In this document: positions 55,601-61,732 of the stretch, piece after piece
Layout: each line of letters starts with the position of its first letter
Position numbering within the stretch: position 1 is the stretch's first letter
DNA from: HyVt-477 sp965224605
GTDB taxonomy: Bacteria > Pseudomonadota > Gammaproteobacteria > Thiotrichales > Thiotrichaceae
NCBI GenBank assembly: GCA_965224605.1
Contig: CBDCZP010000016.1
Span: forward strand, 22,383 to 86,382
DNA: 64,000 bases
Direction of reading: 5' to 3'
Translations under genes and position numbers: made by a program
The notes under the pieces: generated by a model
Seen by the model: only the letters and a program-made list of their open reading frames with translations
Told to the model about the DNA's origin: nothing
Databases searched by the model: none

Positions 55601-56175
55601 CTAGGCCCATCTAAATTTAATTTGTACGAAACCAGCGTTGTTAAAAAGTCTTTTCCGTTAGGGGCAATGTATGCTGATTCTTCAACAGAACCATAAGCAG
55701 GATTATGTTTTTCATTCGAATAACTATCAACCAGCATCCCTCCAAAAACACCTACCTTTCCACGATATGTTTCCTCTCCATAACCTGCTCGCTCCAAAGC
55801 TTCCTGAGAGCACTCCAAAAATAAACGATGCTGCGGATCAAGCTGTTTGGCCTCACGAGCTGCATAACCAAAAAAAGGCGCGTCAAATAAATCAACATTA
55901 TCTATAATAGCTCGTGCACGAATATAGTCGGATTGCTCAACAATATCTTGATCAATGCCGGCTTCAATCAGCTCCTCTTTTGAAAAATGAGTGATAGATT
56001 CAACACCATTTTTTAAATTAGACCAAAATTCAGAGGGGCTATTAGCACCTGGAAAACGACAAGCCATCCCAATAATGGCTATATCATTTTCAGTTGAATT
56101 TTCTTTTTTTTGTACCCACTCACTAATTGCATCATCATCAAAGTCTGTGATCGAGTTTATCCACAAATCATCCAT
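46648..56175 (-). CDS. hybrid PKS-sulfotransferase-NRPS megasynthase
   Basis: A 3175-residue protein. In order (approximate residues): KS 30-450 with TACSSSL (Cys near 199), EAHGTGT and NIGHLNAAAG; AT 545-860 with GHSIGEY (Ser near 640) and HAFH, which suggests malonyl-CoA; KR 1150-1340 with TGGLGGIG and DYCAANAF; ACP with FFELGGHSL (Ser near 1474); sulfotransferase 1570-1830 with the PAPS loop SPSRSGSTLL; C 1850-2280 with HHIASDAW; A 2320-2790 with TSGSTGKPK, a HDPLLRDIF segment like that of Lys2-type aminoadipate enzymes, and LTPTGKIDF; PCP with FFDLGGHSL (near 2857); TE 2910-3165 with GYSFG and a late His. No loading module, DH or ER. KR-ACP-ST order recalls CurM. Coupled to the GT2 gene (TAATG). 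Confidence 0.95.
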   Translation of the reverse strand: MDDLWINSITDFDDDAISEWVQKKENSTENDIAIIGMACRFPGANSPSEFWSNLKNGVESITHFSKEELIEAGIDQDIVEQSDYIRARAIIDNVDLFDAPFFGYAAREAKQLDPQHRLFLECSQEALERAGYGEETYRGKVGVFGGMLVDSYSNEKHNPAYGSVEESAYIAPNGKDFLTTLVSYKLNLDGPSVNVQTACSSSLVSVHLASQSLLNDECSLALAGGVSIHFPQKTGYLNQAGDIFSSDGHCRAFDAKATGTVFGNGLGIVVLKRLKDALHDGDTIQAVIKGSAVNNDGSLKVGFAAPSVDGQAQVITDALNVSGINPETINYIEAHGTGTALGDPIEIAALTQAFKKHTNTNQFCHIGSVKTNIGHLNAAAGVASLIKTVLALQHQQIPPSLHFNEANPEIDFSTTPFIVNADLQTWESNHSTPRRAAVTSLGVGGTNAHIIVEEAPLVTSAEITRPWQLLTISAKTPAALDQMTENLKLYLAEKDIPLADVAYTLQLGREAFNQRRILVCDTHHEAVLQLSQPEQISTKHQVSGERPIVFMFSGQGSQYIGMGADLYETETTFRETIDYCADYLYPLLGIDLRLLMFTDVNDNASTLQETRFTQSALFIVEYALSRLWMEWGVQPEAMIGHSIGEYVAACLAGVFSLDDVLELVALRGQLMQSLPAGKMLSVMLPADEVRSWLTDDICLATINAPSLCVVSGTDKAIDDLAVKLNKNNIQHRVLHTSHAFHSFMMQPMIEEFVTKVNTLTLNTPVLPFISNVTGDWIKAEDATSGSYWGKHLLQTVLFSNGLQTILKELQPILLEIGPGNSLVTFAKQHLTATDDIVTLTSLHHPKKPQHDVAFLLKNLGEAWLAGLTINWQVVYQNEQRQRIPLPTYPFDYESYWIEPNSEAGNPLLDNKRLSNPADWFYIPVWKQAPLPSASLSDEISTYLLFVDDDNDNDNDESIGLALHKRLESETKIVIQVHRGEKYKQVNKFKYVINQQKPEDYSLLIDDLNQNKLQAQCIIHTWNTRQIQQEFEQIQEQGFYSLLYLTQALAEQGWTSLQLITIASQLYSVTGNTKLIPEKTTLLGAMAVIPLEFPNIHCRSIDVQKPYNEQVTNQLIQELQLTRCNGNIAYRGKQRWTQTFDPIHLLNTRHALRLRSQGTYLITGGLGGIGLVFARYLAEQKKAIHLILIARSSLPERHTWNTWLDEHPAEDATSKKIQAIKALEILGATVEVISADVTNAEQMQHALKPFEVISGVIHAAGIAGGGIIQRKNKESADEVMAAKVKGTLVLEQLLKEYSLDFWVLCSSLSVLGDFGQVDYCAANAFLDSFAHQQQLEGRPVVSINWATWKEVGMAVDNDLPADLQSAREEELRKGLTNQEGMDAFQRIVNQSFAQVLVSPHPLTAYLDDVKEFSELAQQNLSTSVVTNSEKYQRPALNTDYIPPSDDLEKLLAESWQDFFALERIGIQDDFFELGGHSLSAMQLINALQSQLGEILHVTALFDAPNIEALAVYLRKNYSDAIDKMLGIEAETNVDINNGVIDSTKVSLARQKIPSLPTLKYPSKKKNPQAIFILSPSRSGSTLLRVMLAGHPALFAPPELNLLQYNSLGQRKDSKDLLNEGVIRTLMQLHSIGNIEAQTMMEEFESLDMSIQDFYADLQTTLKGKILVEKTPNYALSLDVLQRAEQYFDNPLYIHLTRHPLATIRSFEEVKLDLLGGPFSDHKLFTRREIAELDWLVSQQNILEFLSYIPSHRQHRLSFESLVSEPEDSTKNLCKFLGLDFHANMLQPYQNKTQRMTDGIHSESRQIGDVKFHQYETINPETANRWQQEKTTDFLSEVSWKVAAQLDYSQPIETTKTFPLALGQKRLWFIEQLEGANPAYNLTKAVRLKGKLDIPALERSLQVILRRHEILQATFGEVNGEPIQHIEIQKLTLKLIDVEEHQIKALVREETLRPFDLGKDLMLRAQLLCVEEDDHVLQTTMHHIASDAWSRTVFNTELVSLYSAFVQELPSTLAPLPMQYTDFIRWQQGWLNEARIEEQLTYWKQQLAGELPTLSLPQDYSRPETPSFAGQQCSRWLSSKLNNAVKQLSQQQHVTPFMVMLTTFNILVARLSGLEDIILGTPVTRRNSAELENMIGFFINTVVLRTDVSGSPSFIELLTRTKQVTSDAYANQDVPFEKVVEAIRPERAAHRNPFFQIWFNMFPGREDLHLPGLESQEIDGGVAPSMFDLIIYIEDFETDIKLSTVYNGQLFKAERMEFMLEQFQYLLEQVLEQPTLPVNQYSLRSEKLDNYLPNPKQILTATWANAAHEVFSQQAQKTPNNLALIGHDVKISYQELEEISNQLAHYLGEQGIGKNDVVAIYADRNPQLVIAMLATLKVGAAFMILDASYPEARLLSYCGQAKPCYLLHQETAGRVPDGLLDFVSTRHWRLSGDFVELQHSLCNYLTENLNVSVTAQQWMYISFTSGSTGKPKAVIGSHQPVAHFINWHIQTFGFTKNDRFSLLSGLAHDPLLRDIFTPLSIGAVLCIPTQEVIAPRLLSEWFSEHDITVAHLTPQMGQVLTIDQKTINQKLSYLFFGGDQLNTYSLKTIRTYAPHAHCVNFYGTTETPQVMAYANLPLENEHELIPLGKGIEGVQLLIINQHGKLAGIGELGEIVVRTPYLSQGYLGDDLLTQQSFIQNLWTSDENDYMYKTGDLGRYLPNGEVIFSHRKDGQLKIRGFRIETGEIETLLVGHPDIQAALVTTVDDIDITGNKQLVAYIVPQSSKVQIDNASIWLRPYLEKELPHHMLPSAFVPLEAIPLTPTGKIDFHALPTPNKLINNEHLDLILPRNQIEMQLLLIWKTILNQRSIDVTSHFFDLGGHSLLAMQLITKVNKKFKQTLSLAQFFQQPTIEQMAKNLEQENPSDYSPLIGIQTNGNRPPLFCIHGADGYVHRFYPLANALGENQPFYALQAVSFDNEISSPISIEAMAKRYIETIRSVQPQGPYHLSGYSFGAKVAYEVAFQLQELGEEVALLAIIDGAAPNANDETVMDDAELLICVLKQTAIWYEKDVKLTHQHLNQLTHEEQSKAIHQEMEQWNIPNADENSQFFMRNFQTYKQHIYLPYEIEKNIDVPCVFFHTKERVERTKPTISQSDPTLGWGQWIDKITCRSVSGNHVSLLASPYVEKLAIKLKPFLTH

Positions 56176-57683
56176 TATATTACTCTTCTTTTAGGCTGGT
56201 ATAGTGCAAGGCGAATAACTCCAATTAAATTTAATGACCAATAGATAATTACAATAAAAATTAAATTCTGTTGGCCGCTTATATTATTAAAAAGCCCCAT
56301 AGTGATGCTTATGATGAAAAATATTAATAATAAAACATGAGGATAACAGAGATTCAAATATGATTTATGTATAGCTGTTTTACGAGTTACAATATATTTT
56401 GGTTTCTTGTGTTTGCCATTTTTTATGGCTAGTCCGACCATTTTTATGTTTTCAAACAATAAAGCAAATTCCAAGACTTTATGACGTAAATAAAACACCC
56501 AATCACCTTTAAATACCAACAACTGGAAGATAGATGCTGAGAAAATAGCAAAATATGCAATAAGAGGAATTTCGAGAAACAAAGGATACCCAATGATTAA
56601 ACTTAGCCCTAATGAAAGACCGACTGACAATGTTGCTAATGGGAAAAATAAGTCCTTAACCCCTTTTGTGTTAAAACCTAAGCGTTGTTTTAATGTTAAT
56701 CCGTTTGGTTTAAGAAAAAACAATATGCGCAATGAATCTAAAGCCCAATCAGGACGTTGTTTTAGAAAATTACCCATGTCGGTGGTGGGTGCCTGTGCCC
56801 TTGCGCCAACAACATCTAGGGCTTGTGACTGCCAGCCATTTTTTATAATATTAAATGAGGTTGTTACATCTTCACAAACATTCCAGGAATCAAACCCTTT
56901 TGCATCGAGTAATGCTTGATTACGGTAAATAACACCTGAGCCTAAAGAAAATACAGAGTTTAACCAGATTTTACCGGGTAGCGTATAGGATTGTAGAAAG
57001 CGTTCACGAGTGTCAAAGTAGTCTATATCTTCTAAATCAATAACATCTTTGTACGTTTGCACAAGTCCTATTTTTGGATTTTTGGCAAGATAAGTTAAGC
57101 ACTTCTTGAGGAATAACGGATCACCTACGCAATCGTCACAATCGCGCGTTTCAATATATTCTATATTAGGATACAACTGATTGATTTCTTTTAATGTAGC
57201 ATTCAACGCTCCTCCTTTTGCTTCTCCCTCCCTAGCTGGAGAATTTTTCGCCGGGGGTAAAACATGGTGAAAACTGACGTCTGGATAGTCAGCTTGCAAC
57301 TCATCAACTAAATATTTTACTTCATTCCTATGGGCATCATTAGCAATGAATAACTTGATTTTTTCTAAAGGATAATCTTGCTGTATTACACTTTGTATTG
57401 TTTTCTTTAGAATTGCTGTATCTTCCTTATAAATGGGAAAAATTATTGCAATTTCTGGGGTCTGATCACTAATCTCATGAATTTTAATGGCTTGTTTTGT
57501 GTGGATGTTTATAATCGTATAATAGACCATAAAAATGGTCATTAAGATCAAACCTATCCCACCTAAGTAAGAAATAATAGGATATTGAAAGTTCAGCACT
57601 GAAAGTAGTATCATGGTGGATACAGTAATACTGAAAATAGTTAAACTACCCCATATCTTAAGACCTAAATTATAAATACTCAA
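56175..57683 (-). CDS. GT2-family membrane glycosyltransferase (cellulose-synthase-like)
   Basis: A TTG start at 57683 behind a near-perfect AAGGAGGAA ribosome site; there is no better ATG. The 502-residue protein has two N-terminal membrane helices, a GT2 catalytic domain (about 75-320) with IIFPIYKED, ANDAHRN, the metal site TRDCDDC, QTYKDV and the acceptor-site QRPDWALDSL (QxxxW; usually QxxRW), then four or five membrane helices. It uses a nucleotide sugar at the cytoplasmic face, possibly extruding a glycan. First gene of the biosynthetic minus operon, overlapping the megasynthase start by one base. UDP-sulfoquinovose is a possible donor, by inference only. Confidence 0.85.
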   Translation of the reverse strand: MSIYNLGLKIWGSLTIFSITVSTMILLSVLNFQYPIISYLGGIGLILMTIFMVYYTIINIHTKQAIKIHEISDQTPEIAIIFPIYKEDTAILKKTIQSVIQQDYPLEKIKLFIANDAHRNEVKYLVDELQADYPDVSFHHVLPPAKNSPAREGEAKGGALNATLKEINQLYPNIEYIETRDCDDCVGDPLFLKKCLTYLAKNPKIGLVQTYKDVIDLEDIDYFDTRERFLQSYTLPGKIWLNSVFSLGSGVIYRNQALLDAKGFDSWNVCEDVTTSFNIIKNGWQSQALDVVGARAQAPTTDMGNFLKQRPDWALDSLRILFFLKPNGLTLKQRLGFNTKGVKDLFFPLATLSVGLSLGLSLIIGYPLFLEIPLIAYFAIFSASIFQLLVFKGDWVFYLRHKVLEFALLFENIKMVGLAIKNGKHKKPKYIVTRKTAIHKSYLNLCYPHVLLLIFFIISITMGLFNNISGQQNLIFIVIIYWSLNLIGVIRLALYQPKRRVI

Positions 57684-57747
57684 TTTTGTTCCTCCTTGCT
57701 AATTAATCCCTGATGAATAAAACAAACTTTCCGTCTCTAAACCCACT

Positions 57748-57798
57748 TCCTTATACATAAGTATTGGTATCAATAACCCTATGATTTATGTATAAGGA
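57748..57798. promoter_or_regulatory. 13-bp inverted repeat upstream of the biosynthetic operon
   Basis: TCCTTATACATAA (57748-57760) and its exact complement TTATGTATAAGGA (57786-57798), 25 bases apart, lie 65 bases upstream of the GT2 start. CGTCTC and GAGACG further extend the symmetry. Probably an operator or the leader hairpin of the operon. Confidence 0.45.
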
Positions 57799-58021
57799 GA
57801 CGCTCTAAACCTGTAATAATAGGATCTATAAAACTATTTGTAGTAACTCACTTATTAATCTCTCTTTACTGATGTTAGATAACAAGTACTACAAGAATTT
57901 TTAGCTTTATGAATCAGTATCATTTCCTATTGATTGGCCAAGTTTCAATAATATTTCTAGGCAATAAATCAATAAATAATTTCATATTATTTTACTATTC
58001 AATAATGTTGAGTGCTCTCTT

Positions 58022-58062
58022 TGTTTTGCGCCCAAGGGGAGGGGATAAAACTCCTTGGGATT
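58022..58062. repeat. G/C-rich hairpin like the end of the 38690 insertion
   Basis: GCGCCCAAGGGGAGGGG followed by CTCCTTGGG resembles the hairpin at 38780-38806 (GCCCCAAGGGGCGGGG then AACCCC). It is probably a second IS200/IS605-derived end. An open frame of 75 residues across it (57909-58136) has no support as a gene. Confidence 0.4.
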
Positions 58063-58122
58063 TACAAAAAGAGATGATAACTAAATGGTTTTGCGTTGTT
58101 TTAGTGTTAGATACCTCTTATT

Positions 58123-58194
58123 GCTTAGATGCTTAGATGCTTAGATGCTTAGATGCTTAGATGCTTAGATGCTTAGATGCTTAGATGCTTAGAT
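58123..58194 (+). repeat. nine exact copies of an 8-bp tandem repeat
   Basis: GCTTAGAT is repeated nine times without change (72 bases). The unit is not a multiple of 3, and such tracts change length by slippage. It lies between the repeat site D and the GT2-megasynthase operon, so copy number could alter spacing of regulatory elements rather than a protein. Confidence 0.85.
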
Positions 58195-58231
58195 GTCTGA
58201 AATTATGCATTCCACTTTAATGGATTACAAT

Positions 58232-58255
58232 TTAAGAAATGTTAAGAAATGTTGA
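58232..58255 (-). promoter_or_regulatory. TTAACAT direct-repeat site D
   Basis: On the minus strand TCAACAT-TTC-TTAACAT-TTC-TTAAA, with 10-base period, in the 629-base gap before the GT2-megasynthase operon (555 bases from its start), and on that operon's coding strand. The rest of the gap holds the 13-bp inverted repeat, the hairpin at 58022 and the 8-bp tandem repeat. Confidence 0.5.
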
Positions 58256-58312
58256 GTTGCTCATTTATCGAAATAAATAATAAGAGAAGTGCACCTGAAT
58301 CAGTGAAACGAA

Positions 58313-58522
58313 ATGTCAGCGACTCATAAAATTAGGAACCCACTAATAGAACTAGATCGCACTATTGACTGGGAAACTTTTCGTCCTTTACTGGATCTCA
58401 TCCACAAGAAAGATCTAAAAAGCAACGCAGGAGCAAAACCCAAAGATGTCGTTCTGAAGTTCAAAGGGTTAGTTATTCAAAACCGGTATGGGCTGAGTGA
58501 TGACCAGCTTGAGTTTCAAGGG
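58313..58522 (+). mobile_element. IS5-family transposase N-terminal remnant
   Basis: About 70 residues: LDRTIDWETFRPLLDLIHKKDLKSNAGAKP, read in parts as IDWETFRPLL, SNAGAKPKDVVLKFKGL and NRYGLSDDQLEFQ, as at the start of IS5-type transposases. After that the frame runs into the end of the neighbouring gene. Truncated; not active. Confidence 0.75.
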
Positions 58523-58531
58523 GAAATATGG

Positions 58532-59881
58532 CTATGCTGCCTTCTTTTTATTCTGCAATGTAATCCAGAACACAATAGTTGACAGCACTAGCAACAACAG
58601 TCCTATCGTCCATGTGACATAGTTGCTGTTATTGTCTCGTGAATGATGTAATTTCACTGGCACTATGTCCAGATAAGCGTTATGGACAGGTGCTACAGGA
58701 AGAGGGCCATGTGTTGCGGCGGTATAAAGGTACAAACTTCCATTTGCGGGTAGATAAATCATTGATTGCAAGGTTTGAGGATTGAAAATCTCGTACAGGG
58801 GGTTAGCGGTATCAAACAGGATATTCGCAATATCTTGCACACTAGCTGGCTTTGAAGCACTAAACTGTGCTAATTGCCGCAGTCGTTGCCATCGATAGGC
58901 ATCTTTTATGTCCTTGCAATTATTGGGCATTGTCGCCAGTACATGGCAATCAATTACAGCAATTTGCAACTCTTTATCCCAAGGCTTTTCTGAGCGCGTG
59001 GGACTATTCAACTGTCGCAGTTTAGCGGCTCCACCTTGAGGATATTCTAGTACTTGTATGCTTTTTTTGTCTGCCATCAGAAGGGAGTGGCTGTATGCGT
59101 AGGGTTTTCTGGATAGATAACGCGCTGCCTGCTGAATAGAAGTGCTTGTTTCCAGAGCCTTGCGACTATCAAATACGCTTGAGCGTGAATCATTCGATGG
59201 GCGTTGTGTCTTCCGGTAGGGAGAATATGGGTCTGTTTTGTAATGAGCAAGGAATAAGCCTTGGTTATTAAACCCAGTTAGAACTGAGATAATGCCTGCA
59301 AAGCCCACATTGACCACCGCTTTGTTGTTGTCCTGGTAAACGGTAATCGCTTGTAAGCTACGTAATGCAGGTGTACTCACCCAGTCCAGATTTCTACCAA
59401 TAATTGGGCCGTTTTCAGTGGATGCCTTACTGAAAACACCAAAACCTGTACCATCGGGCGAAAAGCCGATATCTGGCAACAGGTTCATTATCTGGTACTC
59501 ATCGAGAGAGAGCTGACCATCCCCTAGTTTGTTGGTACGAGTAAGTGACCAGGCTCCTGCAACCCCTTTGAGTTCTTCCTGATATTCTGGATCTAATGCC
59601 TTGAGGAGTTTAGGTAAAGTTTCCCGCTGTATTTGATCAAAGAGATCTTGGTTGAGTGTTGCTGATAGATGCGTATCATAACGCCGCTCTATATCAGGAA
59701 ACAGGGCTTTGCTTTGACGACCCGTTTCCAATCCGATTTCTAGTGATGAATGCTGCTCTGTATTAATGCGGATTAACGGGATTTCACCGGGTGTTAAAAC
59801 GGGAGATGCAAGACCGTTATTGAAGGTTAACAGCGCCACCCAGAGCAACGCTAGCAAATGATAGTGAACATGTTTTTTCAT
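58532..59881 (-). CDS. linear-amide hydrolase/C45-like protein lacking the usual nucleophile
   Basis: A 449-residue protein with a signal peptide (to about 25, ending GLASP) and a C-terminal membrane helix (about 420-442). The middle resembles choloylglycine hydrolase/C45-type N-terminal-nucleophile enzymes: GFGVFSKASTENGPIIGRNLDW near residue 140 (here read as FSKAS then IIGRNLDW), and VNVGFAGIISVLTGFNNQGL. Known members have Cys a few residues before that phenylalanine (GCTSF-like); here it reads DGTGFGVF with no Cys. It may therefore bind rather than cut amides. It overlaps the Amt-like gene by 4 bases, last of the receptor operon. Confidence 0.65.
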   Translation of the reverse strand: MKKHVHYHLLALLWVALLTFNNGLASPVLTPGEIPLIRINTEQHSSLEIGLETGRQSKALFPDIERRYDTHLSATLNQDLFDQIQRETLPKLLKALDPEYQEELKGVAGAWSLTRTNKLGDGQLSLDEYQIMNLLPDIGFSPDGTGFGVFSKASTENGPIIGRNLDWVSTPALRSLQAITVYQDNNKAVVNVGFAGIISVLTGFNNQGLFLAHYKTDPYSPYRKTQRPSNDSRSSVFDSRKALETSTSIQQAARYLSRKPYAYSHSLLMADKKSIQVLEYPQGGAAKLRQLNSPTRSEKPWDKELQIAVIDCHVLATMPNNCKDIKDAYRWQRLRQLAQFSASKPASVQDIANILFDTANPLYEIFNPQTLQSMIYLPANGSLYLYTAATHGPLPVAPVHNAYLDIVPVKLHHSRDNNSNYVTWTIGLLLLVLSTIVFWITLQNKKKAA

Positions 59882-61725
59882 GAAACAGCTTTCGAGCGCT
59901 TGCTACGAAATTTCAACAAGAACATCATGATATTTGCCATCACAAAACTATAAGCGAGGGCTGCGGCAATACCTTGAAGCTGGATGACTAGCTGGAGCAT
60001 ATCGGGTGCGCCAAAGTTGCCATCAGTGCCTAGTAATGCTACACACAAAGCTCCCCAGATACCGCCGATGCCATGAATGGCTACCAAATAGGCTGCTCTT
60101 GTTTGCCAAATTTGTTGCAGGAAAACCCTTCGCAGAATACCGTAAGAGATATTCTGCAAAATACCTGCGCTGGCACCAATAACTATTGCCTCTAGAAAGG
60201 TGACACTTTGTGCGCAGGCCGCAATAGCGACCAAACCGGTAACAAAACCGCCTAGCCCTCGGGCGATAGGGCTTGTATTACTGTGGAAGAGGGCGTAATG
60301 AAGATATGCGGTTAGGCCACCCGCAGAACCCGCTAGTCCAACATTTAACATGACACTGGAGATTTGTTCGTTAGAAATGGGCAGAGTTCCCGTAGTAAAG
60401 CCGAACCAACTTAGCCATAGTAGTAATACGGCACTGGTTGAATAAACAGGGTCATCGAATTCTTCATTTGCCTGTTTGGGGGCCGGGTGTAGACGTCCAA
60501 GTTTTAATACTACGATAAAGGCAAACCAGGCTGCGACGGCGTTTATCGTTATTGAGCCTCCCTGGTCAATGAAGCCAAGGTTTTCGAGCCAGCCTTTATT
60601 CTCTGCTACAAAAAGCCCTGCCCAAGCCCAGTGTCCGAAGACAGGGATTAGTACAGCTCCTACGAATAAGGCAAGCATCATATGCTTGGCACTGGAAAGT
60701 TGTCGGCCTACTGCTATGTATACAATCATGGCAGCAAGCATGGCAAAACCGGTTTGGTAGAGCACAAATTCGGTAAAGGGGAAATTCGTTTGCAGCTCGG
60801 GAGTAGCTGCCTGATTTGCCATCAGGTAGCTGGATGTCCCCACCCAGCCTGAATTACTTGTGCCATACATGAATCCAAAGCCCAACCCAAAGTAACCTAG
60901 AAATGCACCGAGGCAAACTAATAGCACACCCTGGTGTTGTTCGATACCATCCGTCAGAGGCTTATAGTGATTGCGGTTACTGGAGAGCACAAAAGCCAGC
61001 GGTGCAAAGAATACGAGTATGATGGCTAGAAGCCTCCAAAGTCGGTTGATATTGATGTTGAGGTCTTTTTTTAACTCTTCTACATAAGTCGTATTTTTGA
61101 CACTTTCTAATCCGATAACCAGTTTTTCAATGTGTTCAGAGATGCTGCCAGCCTGGATGAGGATTTCATACAGGCGGATGGAATTATTCTCAATCAGGGA
61201 TTTTTGGGAGACAAGGTCGGCAGCGTTGGCGCGTAATTCCCGGGTTGTAGTTAGCAGTTCTTTGGTTAACTTGTCGATGGCTTTGCTGTTAGTGGTGATA
61301 CCGCTCTGACTTTGATCCAGTCCGCTGTAGGCTTTCTTTAACTTCTCGTCGATGAGTTCCAAACCATCTTTTATCGTTTGTACACTGCTGCGATTCAGGG
61401 TGGTGTTTTCTTTGCTATTGTCAATTTCCAGACGTAGTGACTCAAGGGTTTGCTGGATAATTTCGATATTAGCCATACTGTCTTCGATCTGTGATTCGGC
61501 AGCTTTTGTAGTATCTTTCTTCTTCGTTTTGTCCCGCTTTACTTTTTTATTTTTTTGTGGGTTATCTTCCTCCGTTGGATTTTTCTTCGCAGATGATTTT
61601 GGTTCAGATTCGGTATTATCTGCCGCATATACAGCATTATTACTTAGCAGTAACAATAGTAGGAGTCCTAGAATGGATGTGTAGTAAATAACTCGTGAGA
61701 AATGCTTGGTCGATGTGTTTTGCAT
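59878..61725 (-). CDS. Amt/Rh-family membrane protein with a long coiled-coil N-terminal domain
   Basis: A 615-residue protein. It has a signal sequence (about 12-35), then a Lys/Glu-rich linker and about 150 residues of coiled coil (about 80-225), then a membrane helix (about 230-250) and an Amt-like channel domain (about 265-600), with GFGFMYGTSNSGW, GHWAWAGLFVAENKGWL and IHGIGGIWGALCVALLG. The second pore His (IHG) is present, but the first, usually in GGxVVH, is missing (GGSITINAV). So ammonium transport may be changed, and the protein may act as a sensor. It is operon-linked to two periplasmic receptors and a hydrolase-like protein. Confidence 0.8.
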   Translation of the reverse strand: MQNTSTKHFSRVIYYTSILGLLLLLLLSNNAVYAADNTESEPKSSAKKNPTEEDNPQKNKKVKRDKTKKKDTTKAAESQIEDSMANIEIIQQTLESLRLEIDNSKENTTLNRSSVQTIKDGLELIDEKLKKAYSGLDQSQSGITTNSKAIDKLTKELLTTTRELRANAADLVSQKSLIENNSIRLYEILIQAGSISEHIEKLVIGLESVKNTTYVEELKKDLNININRLWRLLAIILVFFAPLAFVLSSNRNHYKPLTDGIEQHQGVLLVCLGAFLGYFGLGFGFMYGTSNSGWVGTSSYLMANQAATPELQTNFPFTEFVLYQTGFAMLAAMIVYIAVGRQLSSAKHMMLALFVGAVLIPVFGHWAWAGLFVAENKGWLENLGFIDQGGSITINAVAAWFAFIVVLKLGRLHPAPKQANEEFDDPVYSTSAVLLLWLSWFGFTTGTLPISNEQISSVMLNVGLAGSAGGLTAYLHYALFHSNTSPIARGLGGFVTGLVAIAACAQSVTFLEAIVIGASAGILQNISYGILRRVFLQQIWQTRAAYLVAIHGIGGIWGALCVALLGTDGNFGAPDMLQLVIQLQGIAAALAYSFVMANIMMFLLKFRSKRSKAVS

Positions 61726-61732
61726 GGTGTCC

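Noticed and set aside
46648..56175. trans-AT polyketide synthase
   Set aside because: An integrated AT domain with GHSIGEY and HAFH motifs is present between KS and KR.
57909..58136. 75-residue open frame upstream of the 8-bp repeats
   Set aside because: It crosses a mobile-element-like hairpin and ends in the tandem repeat; there is no ribosome site or recognisable domain.
58123..58194. Possible CRISPR array at the short tandem repeats
   Set aside because: The 8-bp units are directly adjacent with no spacers, and no cas gene is present.
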